The notes: generated by a model from the sequence alone, not told the origin. Positions 34,959-45,116 are shown, counted from the first letter of the stretch. The stretch: DNA of 64,000 nucleotides from Halomonas sp. HAL1 (GCF_030544485.1 NZ_CP130610.1:1240001-1304000), one strand, 5' to 3'. Numbers and translations are program-made.

Positions 34959-36236
34959 ATGAGCAATGTGAATGAACTGCTTATGCCAAAGCTAGGGTTG
35001 ACCATGACTGAGGGAACCCTCTCAGAATGGTCTATCTCGCCAGGTGATAGCGTGCGTCCGGGCGATCTCTTATTTGTGGTTGAAACCGATAAAGTGGCCA
35101 CAGAAGTAACCGCAGAAGCAGAAGGTGAACTGCTCGAGATTTTAGTGCAAGAGGGGGAAACGGTGCCCGTTGGGACAGTAGTTGGGCATTGGACCGGGCC
35201 AGGGCAGAGCTCCAACGATAGCGAAGAGCCATTGCAAGAAAGTGAAGTTGGGCTGGAAAGTGACGATGGGCAGGTGAGCCAAGCTTCACCTTCATCCTCC
35301 AAGCCCGAATCGCTTTCTCCTGCAGGGGAGCCACCATCTAGACGCCGGATAATTGCTACACCGCTGGCGCGACGACTTGCACGTGAACACGGCCTAGACC
35401 TTGAGCAAGTTCAACCAAGTGGCGGAACTGTTCGAGTAAAAGCGAGCGATGTACGTGCTGCAGTTCATCAGCAACATTCACAACAATCTCCCGCTGAAAG
35501 TGCGGAGGTCCCAAGCTTGGCACCTCGTGAGAGCCAAACCATTAACGCCTCTGCTCATATGCAGGCGATGGCTCGTCGCATGGTGGATTCAAAGCAGCAG
35601 GTACCGCATTTTTATTTAGCGGCTGAGGCTGAAATCACTGAGCTGCTAACGCTACGGAATATGCTTAATCAACAAGAAGGTTTCGAGAAACTTAGCTTAA
35701 ACCACTTAGTCGTGGCTGCGGTGGTACGAGCGCTCGAGCGCACACCTGAGCAAAACAGAAGCTTTATTAATAATGACATCGTTCAGTTTGAACATATTGA
35801 TGTGGGGATGGCGGTGAGTACTGAACGTGGTCTATTCGCGCCTGTACTTAAGCATATGGAAGGCATGGCTCTAGACGACATCGCTATTAAAGCCCGAGCT
35901 TTACAAGATCGAGTTCAGACTAATTCTTTAAGTCATGACGACATGCAAGGAGGAGCAATTACCGTATCAAATGGGGGCATGTTCAACGTGAGTTATATGA
36001 CTCCTATTATAAATCCTCCCCAGTCAGCCATTTTAGGAGTTGGGAGTATACGTGAACTATTCCGCCCCGATGCGCAGGGACAGCCCGCTCTGCATAAAGA
36101 AATGGGACTAGTGCTAGCTGCCGATCATCGGTTGCACGATGGGGCTGGCGCGCTGGCTTTTCTAAATCGCATCGTTGACGCCTTGCAGCAGCCCTATCAA
36201 TTGCTACGCCCCCGCGTCGCTGCCCTAAGAGGTTAA
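34959..36236 (+). CDS. Dihydrolipoamide acyltransferase E2 component
   Basis: A 425-residue E2. One lipoyl domain covers residues 5-80, with the lipoyl Lys at ETDKVATEV (Lys45). A charged linker follows, then a peripheral-subunit-binding domain (ATPLARRLAREHGLDLEQV, about 130-165) and the catalytic domain. Near the end, ADHRLHDGAGALAF carries His390 and Asp394, the acyltransferase pair. A single lipoyl domain fits acetoin or branched-chain type complexes rather than the multi-domain pyruvate form. It sits 5 bp after the hydratase gene. Confidence 0.92.
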   Translation: MSNVNELLMPKLGLTMTEGTLSEWSISPGDSVRPGDLLFVVETDKVATEVTAEAEGELLEILVQEGETVPVGTVVGHWTGPGQSSNDSEEPLQESEVGLESDDGQVSQASPSSSKPESLSPAGEPPSRRRIIATPLARRLAREHGLDLEQVQPSGGTVRVKASDVRAAVHQQHSQQSPAESAEVPSLAPRESQTINASAHMQAMARRMVDSKQQVPHFYLAAEAEITELLTLRNMLNQQEGFEKLSLNHLVVAAVVRALERTPEQNRSFINNDIVQFEHIDVGMAVSTERGLFAPVLKHMEGMALDDIAIKARALQDRVQTNSLSHDDMQGGAITVSNGGMFNVSYMTPIINPPQSAILGVGSIRELFRPDAQGQPALHKEMGLVLAADHRLHDGAGALAFLNRIVDALQQPYQLLRPRVAALRG

Positions 36237-36239
36237 AAA

Positions 36240-37412
36240 ATGGATTTCGAACTAACTAAAGAACAACAAATGATTGTTGATACCGCTACCAAAGTTGGTC
36301 AGGACTTTGGTCTGGAGTATTGGGAAGCTCAAGATAAAGCTAAGAATTTTCCACATGAGTGCTGGCAGGCTATTTGTGATACAGGGCTTGCCGCAGTACT
36401 GCTACCAGAGGAACACGGTGGTGCGGGCCTAGGCATGCTTGAAATGGCTCTGATTGTTGAAGCTCTAGCAGAAGGCGGGGCGGGTAGTACCCTTGGGCAA
36501 CTGTTTATGATCAACCCGATCTTTGGTGGAGTGCCAATTGAACAGTTTGGTACAGATGAAATGAAAGCCAATTTGCTGCCCAAACTGGCTAACGGAGAAC
36601 TTAATTTTTGCATGGCTCTCACTGAGCCAGACTCTGGCTCTAATACGCTGGATATGAAGAGCTTCGCTAAGGAAGATGGCGATGGGTGGCGGTTGCGCGG
36701 TCAAAAAATATGGATAACAGGTGTGAGTAGTGCTGGCAAAATGCTGGTGGTATGTCGTACCCGTAAGCTTGAAGACGTTGAAAAACCTACCCAAGGTATC
36801 TCGATGTTCCTGATCGACACTGATCGAGAAGGGCTTAGCCACACACCTATTGATAAGTTAGGGACGCATACCTTAAGCGCCAGTTCAGTGTTTTTTGATG
36901 ATGTACGTATAGAGCCCCATGAATTGATAGGAACGCTGCATAGTGGTTGGCGTGAGCTTCTACAGGTACTGAATACCGAGCGCATTGTCACTACAGCCGG
37001 TTTGATCGGTGCTGGTAAATTGGCCACTCGGTTAGCAGTAGAGTATGGGAATGAGCGCAAAGTATTTCGTAATCGCCCTGTTACTGCGTACCAGGGCATT
37101 CAGTTTCCCTTGGCAGAATCCCACGCTGAACTTGAGTGTGCACGGATCATGAATTTACGTGCTGCTTCTTTGTGCGATCTTAATCAGGCTTATGGAAGCG
37201 AAGCAAACATGGCCAAGCTGGTTGCAGCAAGAGCGGCCATGCATGCTATTGAGCGCAGCATGCAAACGATGGGAGGAATGGGTTATGCCCGGGAATATCA
37301 TGTTGAGCGATTATGGCGCGACGCTAGGTTGTTTAAATTCGCCCCTGTTTCGGAAGAGATGATACTGAACTTCATTGCTACCCATAACCTAGGTATGCCG
37401 AAGTCTTACTAA
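36240..37412 (+). CDS. Acyl-CoA dehydrogenase
   Basis: A 390-residue FAD-dependent acyl-CoA dehydrogenase that introduces a 2,3 double bond into an acyl-CoA. Typical parts are the N-terminal helical domain (MDFELTKEQQMIVDTATKVG), CMALTEPDSGSNTLDMKS and LRGQKIWITGV of the FAD-binding sheet, and the C-terminal MQTMGGMGYAREYHVERLWRDARL. It lies 3 bp after E2 and is in the same operon. The acyl chain specificity is not evident; the pocket sequence is not that of a well-known short-chain enzyme. Confidence 0.92.
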   Translation: MDFELTKEQQMIVDTATKVGQDFGLEYWEAQDKAKNFPHECWQAICDTGLAAVLLPEEHGGAGLGMLEMALIVEALAEGGAGSTLGQLFMINPIFGGVPIEQFGTDEMKANLLPKLANGELNFCMALTEPDSGSNTLDMKSFAKEDGDGWRLRGQKIWITGVSSAGKMLVVCRTRKLEDVEKPTQGISMFLIDTDREGLSHTPIDKLGTHTLSASSVFFDDVRIEPHELIGTLHSGWRELLQVLNTERIVTTAGLIGAGKLATRLAVEYGNERKVFRNRPVTAYQGIQFPLAESHAELECARIMNLRAASLCDLNQAYGSEANMAKLVAARAAMHAIERSMQTMGGMGYAREYHVERLWRDARLFKFAPVSEEMILNFIATHNLGMPKSY

Positions 37413-37474
37413 TCGTCTCTGAGTAGCTGCTAGCAAGTACGTTATTGAGACCAATAACAAAAAGGAGAGTGTCC

Positions 37475-39004
37475 GTGGTGAATTTGAGCGCTTTCATCGC
37501 GTTCCATGCGCGGCAAAGGCCGGAGCATACCGCGATTATCTATGGCGAAGAGAGGGTGAGCTATAACGCTTTCGATCAACGAATCCGGCGGCTAGCTGCC
37601 CTGCTAAAGCAACGTGGCATTGGAGAGGACGATATAGTGGCTGTGTTTATGAAAAACAGCCCAGCTTTCTTAGAAGTTGCCTTTGCTACTAGTTATTTGG
37701 GCGCAGTTTTTTTACCGGTTAACTTTCGGCTTGCAGCGAACGAACTTGCCCACATTTTGAAAGATGCTGGTGCCAAGTTGTTGTTTATAGATGAAGAGTT
37801 AACTTCCGTCTGTGAAATTGACCAGCACGTGGTAGTGGTTGATACGATGTCTCAGCATGATAGCCGTCGTCTTTCAAGCCCAGACTTGCCTTTACCGGAC
37901 GCAGTGCCACGGCGTAGTGATCAGCTATTTAGGCTTATGTATACATCAGGCACTACGGCCCGACCCAAGGGCGTAATGCACAGCTACGAAAACTTCTATT
38001 GGAAGTGCATGGATCATGTTATTGCGCTGAATCTAACGGCTGAAGATAAATTGCTAACAGTAGGCCCTTTGTACCATGTAGGGGCCTTCGATTTGCCGGG
38101 GGTGGCGGTGCTTTGGCGTGGCGGAACTATATGTTTGCAGCGTGAATTCATTGCTGAGGACGCGCTGGCCAGCATAGAACAACATCAACTTTCGTGTGCC
38201 TGGACCGCGCCGGTCATGCTCAACCAAATCCTTTCTTTTGAAAGCCCTGAGCGTTTCGATTTGAGCAGCTTGCGTTGGTGCATTGGTGGTGGCGAAAAAA
38301 CCCCTGAGAGCCGCATTCGTGATTTTACTCGCGTTTTTACATCGGCTCGTTATATCGATGGTTACGGACTAACCGAAAGCTGTAGCGGTGACACGTTGAT
38401 GCCGCCAGGCATGGAGATAGAGAAAATCGGATCGACGGGACGTGCCCTTGCCCATGTGGAGATACGTATCTGCGATGAGCAAGGCCATCCATTACCTCCC
38501 AATACGGATGGTGAAATTTGCCTGTGTGGCCCGAAGGTTACCCGTGGCTATTGGAATGATCCTGTAAAAACGGCAGAAAGCTTTTTTGGCGAATGGTTTC
38601 GTACTGGCGATATCGGACATTTGGACGGTGATGGTTTCCTTTTTGTAACTGATCGGCGTAAAGACATGATTCTCACTGGGGCGGAAAATGTTGCCTCTTC
38701 AGAAGTTGAAAACGTGATCTATTTATTGCCTCAAGTTGCAGAAGCGGCGGTTGTCGGTCTGCCGGATGAGCAGTGGGGGGAACGGTTGGTCGCTGTTGTG
38801 GTTCTCCGCGAAGGGAAAACGCTTAGTTATTCCCAGCTTGAACAGCACTGCCGTGGTCATCTGGCGAATTTTAAGGTGCCTAAACAGTTGCTGATCAGTG
38901 AGGGCTTACCACGTAACCCATCGGGGAAGATATTGAAGCGCGAGCTGCGAGAGATGTATGCGCGACCGAGTTTCGTTTCTTCTCACCCAAAGCAGACAGG
39001 ATAG
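37475..39004 (+). CDS. AMP-forming acyl-CoA synthetase
   Basis: A 509-residue ATP-dependent acid-CoA ligase. The ATP loop is LMYTSGTTARPKGVMHSYEN, the second motif is IDGYGLTESCSGD, the hinge region is WFRTGDIGHLDGDGFLFVTDRRKDMI, and the C-terminal Lys lies in NPSGKILKREL. The GTG at 37475 is preferred since AAGGAG ends 7 bp upstream. It would activate the acid taken up by the neighbouring ABC importer, making the CoA ester for the acyl-CoA dehydrogenase. Confidence 0.92.
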   Translation: MVNLSAFIAFHARQRPEHTAIIYGEERVSYNAFDQRIRRLAALLKQRGIGEDDIVAVFMKNSPAFLEVAFATSYLGAVFLPVNFRLAANELAHILKDAGAKLLFIDEELTSVCEIDQHVVVVDTMSQHDSRRLSSPDLPLPDAVPRRSDQLFRLMYTSGTTARPKGVMHSYENFYWKCMDHVIALNLTAEDKLLTVGPLYHVGAFDLPGVAVLWRGGTICLQREFIAEDALASIEQHQLSCAWTAPVMLNQILSFESPERFDLSSLRWCIGGGEKTPESRIRDFTRVFTSARYIDGYGLTESCSGDTLMPPGMEIEKIGSTGRALAHVEIRICDEQGHPLPPNTDGEICLCGPKVTRGYWNDPVKTAESFFGEWFRTGDIGHLDGDGFLFVTDRRKDMILTGAENVASSEVENVIYLLPQVAEAAVVGLPDEQWGERLVAVVVLREGKTLSYSQLEQHCRGHLANFKVPKQLLISEGLPRNPSGKILKRELREMYARPSFVSSHPKQTG

Positions 39005-39015
39005 AGGTAAGCAAC

Positions 39016-40359
39016 ATGAGTCTAGCGATGCGGTTGGCAGAATTTGTTTGTGAATTGAAATTGGAAACGTTACCTGAAGAGGTGGTCGAAAAAGCCCGTA
39101 CCTGTGTACTTAACGGTTATGGAATAGCCTTAGGTTCGCATACAACGCCTTTTTTTCCAGTAGCTGCACAAGCTGTACTGGCGATGGATGGAGAACGCGA
39201 GCTTGGTTCAACGCTGTTGGCAAGTGGTCATAAGAGCACCGTGGCTGGGGCGGCGCTGGCCAATGCAGCTTTGTTTCATGGACGTGCTCAGGAGGATACC
39301 TGCGGAGTAGCGCATTTTGGTGCGGTGCTGCTGCCTCTACTAACCGCCATGATGGAAAACAATGAAGGCTCTGTAGAACAATTGTTGCCAGCTTTAATTG
39401 CAGGTTATGAGGTGGGCGGCTTATTGGAAACCGCCTACTCTGCCAAAACAACGGCTAAAGGTCTGCGTGCTTCTCCCCTATATGGCACGATTGCAGCGGC
39501 CGCAGCAGTAGCAAAAATGCGAGATTTGAAGGTTGAGCAAACGGCGGCAGCATTAAGCAACGCTGCCTCATTCACAGGCGGCATTCTTCAGTCGTTTGGC
39601 GATGGCACAGACGAGTGGCGTTATCAAGTAGGTATTGCCGCGCGTAATGGACTTGCGGCGGCAACACTAGCTGAGGCGGGTTCCATATCGGCACACGCCG
39701 CTTTTGAAGGACGTAGTGGTTTCGTACGTACTTACGTAGGAGAAGAGTGCGATGTGTCGGCATTGGTTGCTCAGCTTGGAAAAGAGTGGTCAATATCTAA
39801 AGTAACCTTTAAACCTTACCCGGTTTGTGCTTTGAACCAAACACCGGTAATTGCAGCGCTTGCTATGCATAAACAGTTAGACGGGGCTCAACCACAAGCG
39901 GTGCGTATCCGGATGAACCCCACCTGTGTTGGGTATGCCGGTATGGACAATATCGGTCCTTTTAGTTCACTTTCGGGTACTTTGATGAGTATCCAGTTCT
40001 GTGTGGCTACAACCCTGCTTTATGGCGAGCCTAGCGTTGAGCGTATGAGCGATTTCTCTGATTCTGCAGTCATGGCGTTGATGCCATGCATCCAGCCCAT
40101 TGCCGACCCTGCCTATGATTTGTTGTCTTGCTGTATTGAGGCAGAGGTTGAGGGAAAGGATCAGGCTCTAGTGCAAGAGTGCTTAGTTGACCATACCGAA
40201 TATAGCTATGACCGATCTCAGGTCTCGACATTAATTCGCCGCATTGGGGTTGAAACCGGTGTCCCAGAGCAAGCCTACGAGTATCTGGAACGCTTCGCTG
40301 AAACATTACCACAGGCGAAGCTTAATGATGTGCTTAGTGCATTTAAAACAATCCAATAA
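39016..40359 (+). CDS. MmgE/PrpD family protein
   Basis: A 447-residue protein of the family that includes 2-methylcitrate dehydratase and cis-aconitate decarboxylase. The helical first domain has HGRAQEDTCGVAHFGAVLLP and ALIAGYEVGGLLETAY, and ASFTGGILQSFGDGTDEWRYQVGIAARNG holds the conserved core. FKPYPVCALNQTPVIAAL follows. Members act on tricarboxylic or related acids, by dehydration, decarboxylation or epimerisation. It is 11 bp after the ligase. Here it is probably a lyase or isomerase on a pathway intermediate; no closer function can be read from the sequence. Confidence 0.85.
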   Translation: MSLAMRLAEFVCELKLETLPEEVVEKARTCVLNGYGIALGSHTTPFFPVAAQAVLAMDGERELGSTLLASGHKSTVAGAALANAALFHGRAQEDTCGVAHFGAVLLPLLTAMMENNEGSVEQLLPALIAGYEVGGLLETAYSAKTTAKGLRASPLYGTIAAAAAVAKMRDLKVEQTAAALSNAASFTGGILQSFGDGTDEWRYQVGIAARNGLAAATLAEAGSISAHAAFEGRSGFVRTYVGEECDVSALVAQLGKEWSISKVTFKPYPVCALNQTPVIAALAMHKQLDGAQPQAVRIRMNPTCVGYAGMDNIGPFSSLSGTLMSIQFCVATTLLYGEPSVERMSDFSDSAVMALMPCIQPIADPAYDLLSCCIEAEVEGKDQALVQECLVDHTEYSYDRSQVSTLIRRIGVETGVPEQAYEYLERFAETLPQAKLNDVLSAFKTIQ

Positions 40360-40438
40360 TAACAACTCAACACTATCTCCTGAAGACTTCACTTACAACG
40401 CATGATGATAACGACAAACAAAAGCTAGGAGTATCTCC

Positions 40439-41668
40439 ATGAAACGTCAACAAAAAACAGCTTCTTTTTTGGCTAAGACTACTTTAGGGCTGTGTGTAGC
40501 CGCTATTTTAGCATCCCCTGCGATAGCTGAGTCAGATACCATTAAGATAGGTATGACCTCGGCCTTGACCGGCCCTTACAACGAATTTGGGGAGGGAAAT
40601 CGCCGCGCTGTTGAACTGGCTATTAAGCAGTGGAATGAAAAGGGGGGGATCAACGGTAAAGAAATTGAGCTGGATATGTTGCTTGATGACCAATTGAACC
40701 CAGATCGTGCCGTTCAGAACATCCGACGAATTTTTGATAACGAAGAAATCATTGGCATCATTGGGCCTGCAGGCAGTGGCCCCACCTTGGCTGTCATCGA
40801 TATGGCTGAGGCTGATGGACGACCATATATGAACCCTATTGCACAAACGCCAATGGTGACCTATCCAAACGGTACAGGGACCACGCCGAGACCAAACGTC
40901 TTTTCCTTTGCTTTGCAAAATGATGTCGAAGCTACGGCTATGGGCCAGCATTTGTCCGATAATTTTGAACGGGTAGGCGTAGTACATGAAAGTACTGCCT
41001 ATGGAGTGACTGGCCTGGATTATCTTTCCGAAGCCATGACCGCAGCAGGTGGTAACGCCCCCGTGGCCGCCGACAGTTATAACCAAGGGGCGCAAGATAT
41101 GACCGCTCAAGTGGCACGTATGAACCGAGCCGACGTGGATGTGATTGCGGCCATCGGACTTGGACGCGACTTGGCGGTGTTGCGCAGAACTATGGAGCGA
41201 TTAAATGTTGATGTGCCACTCATCGCCACCAACGGTGCTTTGGGGCAGCCTTTTCAGGATGGCGCTGGTGATCTCGTTGAAGGTGTCCAGGGCACAATGA
41301 TTTCTGCCTTTGGCCAGAGGCCTATGCGAGAAGCTACCCAAGAGTTTGTTGACGCGTATAAAGCAGAGTATGGCGTTGACCGCTGGTGGGGAAACGACGA
41401 GGAAAATCCGCAACTTTTTATGGCGATTTCCGTTGCTAACGGGTATGACGCAGCCAATATTCTGTTTGAAGGCATTCGCCTAGCAGAATCCACTGTCCCG
41501 AACGACATCATTGCGGCTATTGAGTCTATTCAAGACTACGAAGGCGTTAACGCGGTTTATAGCTTTGCCAATGATCGCCACCATGCAATCGAGGCTGATG
41601 GGGTTGAGGTGTTTGAGTACGTGCAGGAAGGCGACAGTTATCCCTTAGTTCCGGTAAGTAACCTATAA
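40439..41668 (+). CDS. Branched-chain amino acid/amide-type ABC transporter substrate-binding protein (LivK family)
   Basis: A 409-residue exported type I periplasmic-binding protein. The signal peptide (residues 1-30) ends SPAIA-ESD. IKIGMTSALTGPYNEFGEGNRRAVELAIKQWNEKGGINGKEIEL and IIGPAGSGPTLAVIDMAE are typical of the LivK/HAAT group, which also binds aromatic and short-chain acids. It has a TAGGAG site and is followed by a strong hairpin. It serves the LivH, LivMG and LivF proteins downstream. Confidence 0.92.
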   Translation: MKRQQKTASFLAKTTLGLCVAAILASPAIAESDTIKIGMTSALTGPYNEFGEGNRRAVELAIKQWNEKGGINGKEIELDMLLDDQLNPDRAVQNIRRIFDNEEIIGIIGPAGSGPTLAVIDMAEADGRPYMNPIAQTPMVTYPNGTGTTPRPNVFSFALQNDVEATAMGQHLSDNFERVGVVHESTAYGVTGLDYLSEAMTAAGGNAPVAADSYNQGAQDMTAQVARMNRADVDVIAAIGLGRDLAVLRRTMERLNVDVPLIATNGALGQPFQDGAGDLVEGVQGTMISAFGQRPMREATQEFVDAYKAEYGVDRWWGNDEENPQLFMAISVANGYDAANILFEGIRLAESTVPNDIIAAIESIQDYEGVNAVYSFANDRHHAIEADGVEVFEYVQEGDSYPLVPVSNL

Positions 41669-41687
41669 CGTTACTTCTTGTCTCCTG

Positions 41688-41708
41688 GCGAGCCCTTGAT
41701 GGGCTCGC
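41688..41708 (+). terminator. Intra-operon hairpin after the LivK-like gene
   Basis: GCGAGCCC-TTGAT-GGGCTCGC is a perfect 8-bp stem between the binding-protein gene and the permease genes. It is the third such case in the window. Confidence 0.7.
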
Positions 41709-41738
41709 TGAATTTACCTCGTAAGCGAGCACCTAATT

Positions 41739-42623
41739 ATGGACTTCTTCCTGCAAATGGTACTGTCCGGGCTTAGTGTTGGGGCAGTATATTCGCTGAT
41801 AGCATTGGGACTGAATTTAACATTCTGGACAACAAGGGTGCTGAACTTTGGACAGGGTTCAGTGCTTATGATTGCGGCGATGCTTACTGCTGTAATGATC
41901 GGTGCTGGCCTGCCGATGCTATTAGCTCTTCTTATTGCAATGGCGGTAGCTGGTACGGTGTTGATCATTACTGAAATTGTCGCTATTCGTCCGCTCCTTA
42001 AAGTAAAAGGCAGCATGGGATGGGTGGTTTCGACGCTTGGTGTGGGTATTTTTCTACAAGGGGTAGCGAGTGTCGCCTTCGGTACCCAAGCAGTAGCTTT
42101 CCCTGATGTCCTGTTCAGCAGTTCAGCCTCAGTCGAAATATTCGGCGCCTGGGTGTCCCTTCAATATATAGCTGTATTTGTCATCAGCATAATGATAGTT
42201 GGTTTGATGGAGCTTTTTCTACGCTTTTCAACGTGGGGTTATGGCGTACGTGCCGTTGCTCACGACCCTGACCTTGCCTCCCTAATGGGTATTCCGGTGC
42301 GAAAAGTTGTTCTTTACTCATTCTTTTTCAGCGGATTGTTGGCTGGTATAGCCGGAATTTTGGTTAGTCAAATCTCCGGCACGGTAGACCCAGGTTTTGG
42401 CTTACAACTTCTCATTCTCGCCTTTATTACAGCGGTAGTAGGTGGAATGGGTAGTGCTTCTGGCGCACTGATCGCGGGGCTAATGTTGGGTGTGCTTGAG
42501 AAGCTTATTGCTGGATATTACTCCCCTGCAGCAGCGCATATGGTTGCTTTTGTGCTGTTGGTGGCTGTTCTGGCAGTTCGGCCTCAAGGTCTATTGGGCA
42601 AGAAGGAAATGGTGAAAGTATGA
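41739..42623 (+). CDS. LivH-type ABC importer permease
   Basis: A 294-residue membrane protein of the LivH family. SVGAVYSLIALGLNLTFWTTRVLNFGQGSVLMIAAM near the N terminus and the GYGVRAVAHDPDLASLMGIPVRKVVLYSFFFSGLLAGIAG loop (coupling helix) are typical. It forms the channel with the LivM half of the next protein, whose start overlaps its stop by 4 bp. Confidence 0.92.
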   Translation: MDFFLQMVLSGLSVGAVYSLIALGLNLTFWTTRVLNFGQGSVLMIAAMLTAVMIGAGLPMLLALLIAMAVAGTVLIITEIVAIRPLLKVKGSMGWVVSTLGVGIFLQGVASVAFGTQAVAFPDVLFSSSASVEIFGAWVSLQYIAVFVISIMIVGLMELFLRFSTWGYGVRAVAHDPDLASLMGIPVRKVVLYSFFFSGLLAGIAGILVSQISGTVDPGFGLQLLILAFITAVVGGMGSASGALIAGLMLGVLEKLIAGYYSPAAAHMVAFVLLVAVLAVRPQGLLGKKEMVKV

Positions 42624-44422
42624 ACCCCCTACACATTATTGGTCGGGTGATTAGTAACCCCTGGTTTGTCGGGGGGCTTTGCACCGTCGCGGCAGTGGCC
42701 GCAGGATTTGTTGATCAGGGCACAGTACAGATGTGGTGCTTTTTAATTATCAATATCATGCTTGCACAAAGCATCAATCTATTAACCGGCATAGCGGGGC
42801 AAATATCCCTTGGACATGCAGGGTTTCTTGCCATTGGTTCTTATGTAGCGGCTATCCTGCTCAAGGATTATGGCGTTCCCTTTCCATTGGCTATTGTCTT
42901 TACTGTAATTGTGTCTGGCATGGTGGGTTATCTACTTGCCATTCCCTCTGGTCGGGTACGGGAGTTTTATCTAGCGATGATGTCGCTGGCGTTTGGTTTG
43001 ATTGTCTATGAACTGCTCCGAGATTGGCGCGGAATAACGGGAGGTGTCATGGGTACACGTGGCATACCTTCGCCTAATCTCAATACTTTAGAGTTGTTCG
43101 GCTGGCAAGTTACCATGGAGTGGTATTTCCGGATTATGCTGTTAAGTTTGCTGGCATTAATGTTCATGCTGCGTAACTTTGTGAAGAGCTATTATGGGCG
43201 TGCATTCTATGCCATTCACGTTAGCGAACTTGCTGCCAGTAGCCTCGGTATTTCTCAAGGTGGTACAAAACGCTTTGCCTATATGCTGAGTGGAGCGATT
43301 GCCGGCATTGCTGCTGGGTTTTACGCTTATATGGTAGGCTATTTAACCCCAGAAAGTTTTACCCTAATGCGTTCGGTAGAAATACTAGTGATGGCCATCG
43401 TAGGTGGACTCGGCTCGCTTATAGGGCCAATCTTGGGTGCAACTTTGTTCACCTATTTGCCACAGCAGTTGCAAGCATTTAATGATTATCAATTTATCGT
43501 TTACGGCCTGATCTTAGTCTTTTCCTTTATATTATTGCCGCGTGGTATTGCGGGCTTGTTAGGTACCCATACCCGCTACAGCAAGCATGATCAACTTTCT
43601 GCAAACATCTCACAAGCAGAGACGCTCATGAGCAGGAGAAGTGTTGATGGTGGGGCGCTGGTGGAGGTGCAGAGTGTCGTCATGGAATTCTCAGGCTTAA
43701 GGGCTTTAAATGATGTAAGTCTACAGGTATTTCCAGGCACTATTACTGGTCTAGTGGGGCCTAATGGCTCTGGTAAAAGTACCTTGGTCAACGTGATCAG
43801 TGGGATATATAAGCCCAGTGCAGGTACGGTACGTTTTAAAGGCCAGACAGTCAGCGGATGGCCAACCCACAAAGTAGCTAGCCTGGGGGTTACGCGCACA
43901 TTTCAAGATCCTCGTAATGTGCCGAGTTTAACTGTGCGTGAGAACATTCTTATGGGGGCGCATAGATTATACAAACATGGTGCTTTTGCTGCCTCTATCA
44001 ATAGCCGTGCCGCTGCAAGGGAAGAGACTAAATTCTTGGGCCGAGTACAAGCGCTTATGCAAGAAGCTGATCTATTGCAGCATGCTGACGATGCAGTAGG
44101 CAGTTTGCCATATGGCATACAGCGGTTGGTAGAAGTGGCCCGAGCACTTGCCAGTGACCCAGAGCTACTTATGTTAGATGAACCTGCCGCTGGTCTCTCT
44201 GAGCAAGAGTCAGAGCGGCTGATTGCAATGATACGTTTAGCTAAAGCTCATGGCGTAGGAATCATATTGATCGACCATCATATGGACTTTTTGGAACAAC
44301 TGGTAGATGAAGTAATTACTTTCGACGCTGGTCAGGAGATTTATCGAGGTGATATGGCCGGTATGCGGGCTGATCTTGCTGTCGTAGAAGCATACTTGGG
44401 TAAGGAGGAAAACCATGCTTGA
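42620..44422 (+). CDS. LivM-LivG fusion: permease and ATP-binding domain in one chain
   Basis: A 600-residue protein. Residues 1 to about 315 are a LivM-type permease (NLLTGIAGQISLGHAGFLAIGSYVAAIL, VSELAASSLGISQGGTKRFAYMLSGAIAGIAAG). A linker of about 30 residues follows. From about 345 comes a LivG-type ATPase with Walker A GLVGPNGSGKSTLV, VTRTFQDPRNVPSLTVRENIL, signature SLPYGIQRLVEVARALASDPELLMLDEPAAGLS and ILIDHHMDFLEQLVDEV. The two are usually separate proteins. The reading frame is open throughout, with no sign of error at the joint. Confidence 0.93.
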   Translation: MNPLHIIGRVISNPWFVGGLCTVAAVAAGFVDQGTVQMWCFLIINIMLAQSINLLTGIAGQISLGHAGFLAIGSYVAAILLKDYGVPFPLAIVFTVIVSGMVGYLLAIPSGRVREFYLAMMSLAFGLIVYELLRDWRGITGGVMGTRGIPSPNLNTLELFGWQVTMEWYFRIMLLSLLALMFMLRNFVKSYYGRAFYAIHVSELAASSLGISQGGTKRFAYMLSGAIAGIAAGFYAYMVGYLTPESFTLMRSVEILVMAIVGGLGSLIGPILGATLFTYLPQQLQAFNDYQFIVYGLILVFSFILLPRGIAGLLGTHTRYSKHDQLSANISQAETLMSRRSVDGGALVEVQSVVMEFSGLRALNDVSLQVFPGTITGLVGPNGSGKSTLVNVISGIYKPSAGTVRFKGQTVSGWPTHKVASLGVTRTFQDPRNVPSLTVRENILMGAHRLYKHGAFAASINSRAAAREETKFLGRVQALMQEADLLQHADDAVGSLPYGIQRLVEVARALASDPELLMLDEPAAGLSEQESERLIAMIRLAKAHGVGIILIDHHMDFLEQLVDEVITFDAGQEIYRGDMAGMRADLAVVEAYLGKEENHA

Positions 44423-45116
44423 GCTGCAAAATCTGTCTGTAAGCTATGGTGCTATTGATGCGGTGAAATCAGTTAGTTTAACTGCGCAGCGTGGCGTCAT
44501 TACTGCATTAATCGGTGCGAATGGCGCGGGAAAATCCTCATTGCTTAAATCCATTTCTGGCTTGGTAGCCCCCGAACAGGGGAAAGTTATGCTAGACGGT
44601 AATGATTTAGCAAAAATCGGACCTCATGAACGGGCGCGTCTAGGGATCGCTCATGCGCTAGAGGGTCGGCGAATCTTTCATCAACATACAGTGGAAGAAA
44701 ATCTTATTACTGCATGGCACTTCCGTAAACCTAAGGGAAACTTTAAAGCTGCTCAAGAGCAAGTCTATTCAAATTTTCCAATCCTTCATGAGCGGCGTCG
44801 CGCTAAAGCTGGCACGTTGAGTGGTGGCCAACAACAGATGCTAATTTTATCTATGGCGACGCTTCACAAGCCTACGCTAGTGTTGCTGGATGAGCCTTCC
44901 CTAGGGTTGGCTCCCATCGTAATCACCCAGATTTATGATTTTATTCGCCGCTATGCTGCGGAGGGTGAACGAGTGGTTTTGATTAGCGAACAGATGGCTA
45001 CCCTTGCTCTCAAAGTGGCAGATTATGGACATGTTCTTAGACAAGGGGTGCTGATGCAGTCGGGTACAGCCGAGCAGCTTAAAGGCGCTGGGTTAACTAA
45101 CGCTTATTTAGGCTAA
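44415..45116 (+). CDS. LivF-type ABC importer ATP-binding protein
   Basis: A 233-residue ATPase: Walker A ALIGANGAGKSSLLKSI, ALEGRRIFHQHTVEENL, signature TLSGGQQQMLILSMATLHKPTLVLLDEPSLGLAP. This is the second ATPase of the importer and pairs with the LivG half of the fusion. It overlaps the fusion gene by 8 bp. Confidence 0.93.
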   Translation: MLELQNLSVSYGAIDAVKSVSLTAQRGVITALIGANGAGKSSLLKSISGLVAPEQGKVMLDGNDLAKIGPHERARLGIAHALEGRRIFHQHTVEENLITAWHFRKPKGNFKAAQEQVYSNFPILHERRRAKAGTLSGGQQQMLILSMATLHKPTLVLLDEPSLGLAPIVITQIYDFIRRYAAEGERVVLISEQMATLALKVADYGHVLRQGVLMQSGTAEQLKGAGLTNAYLG

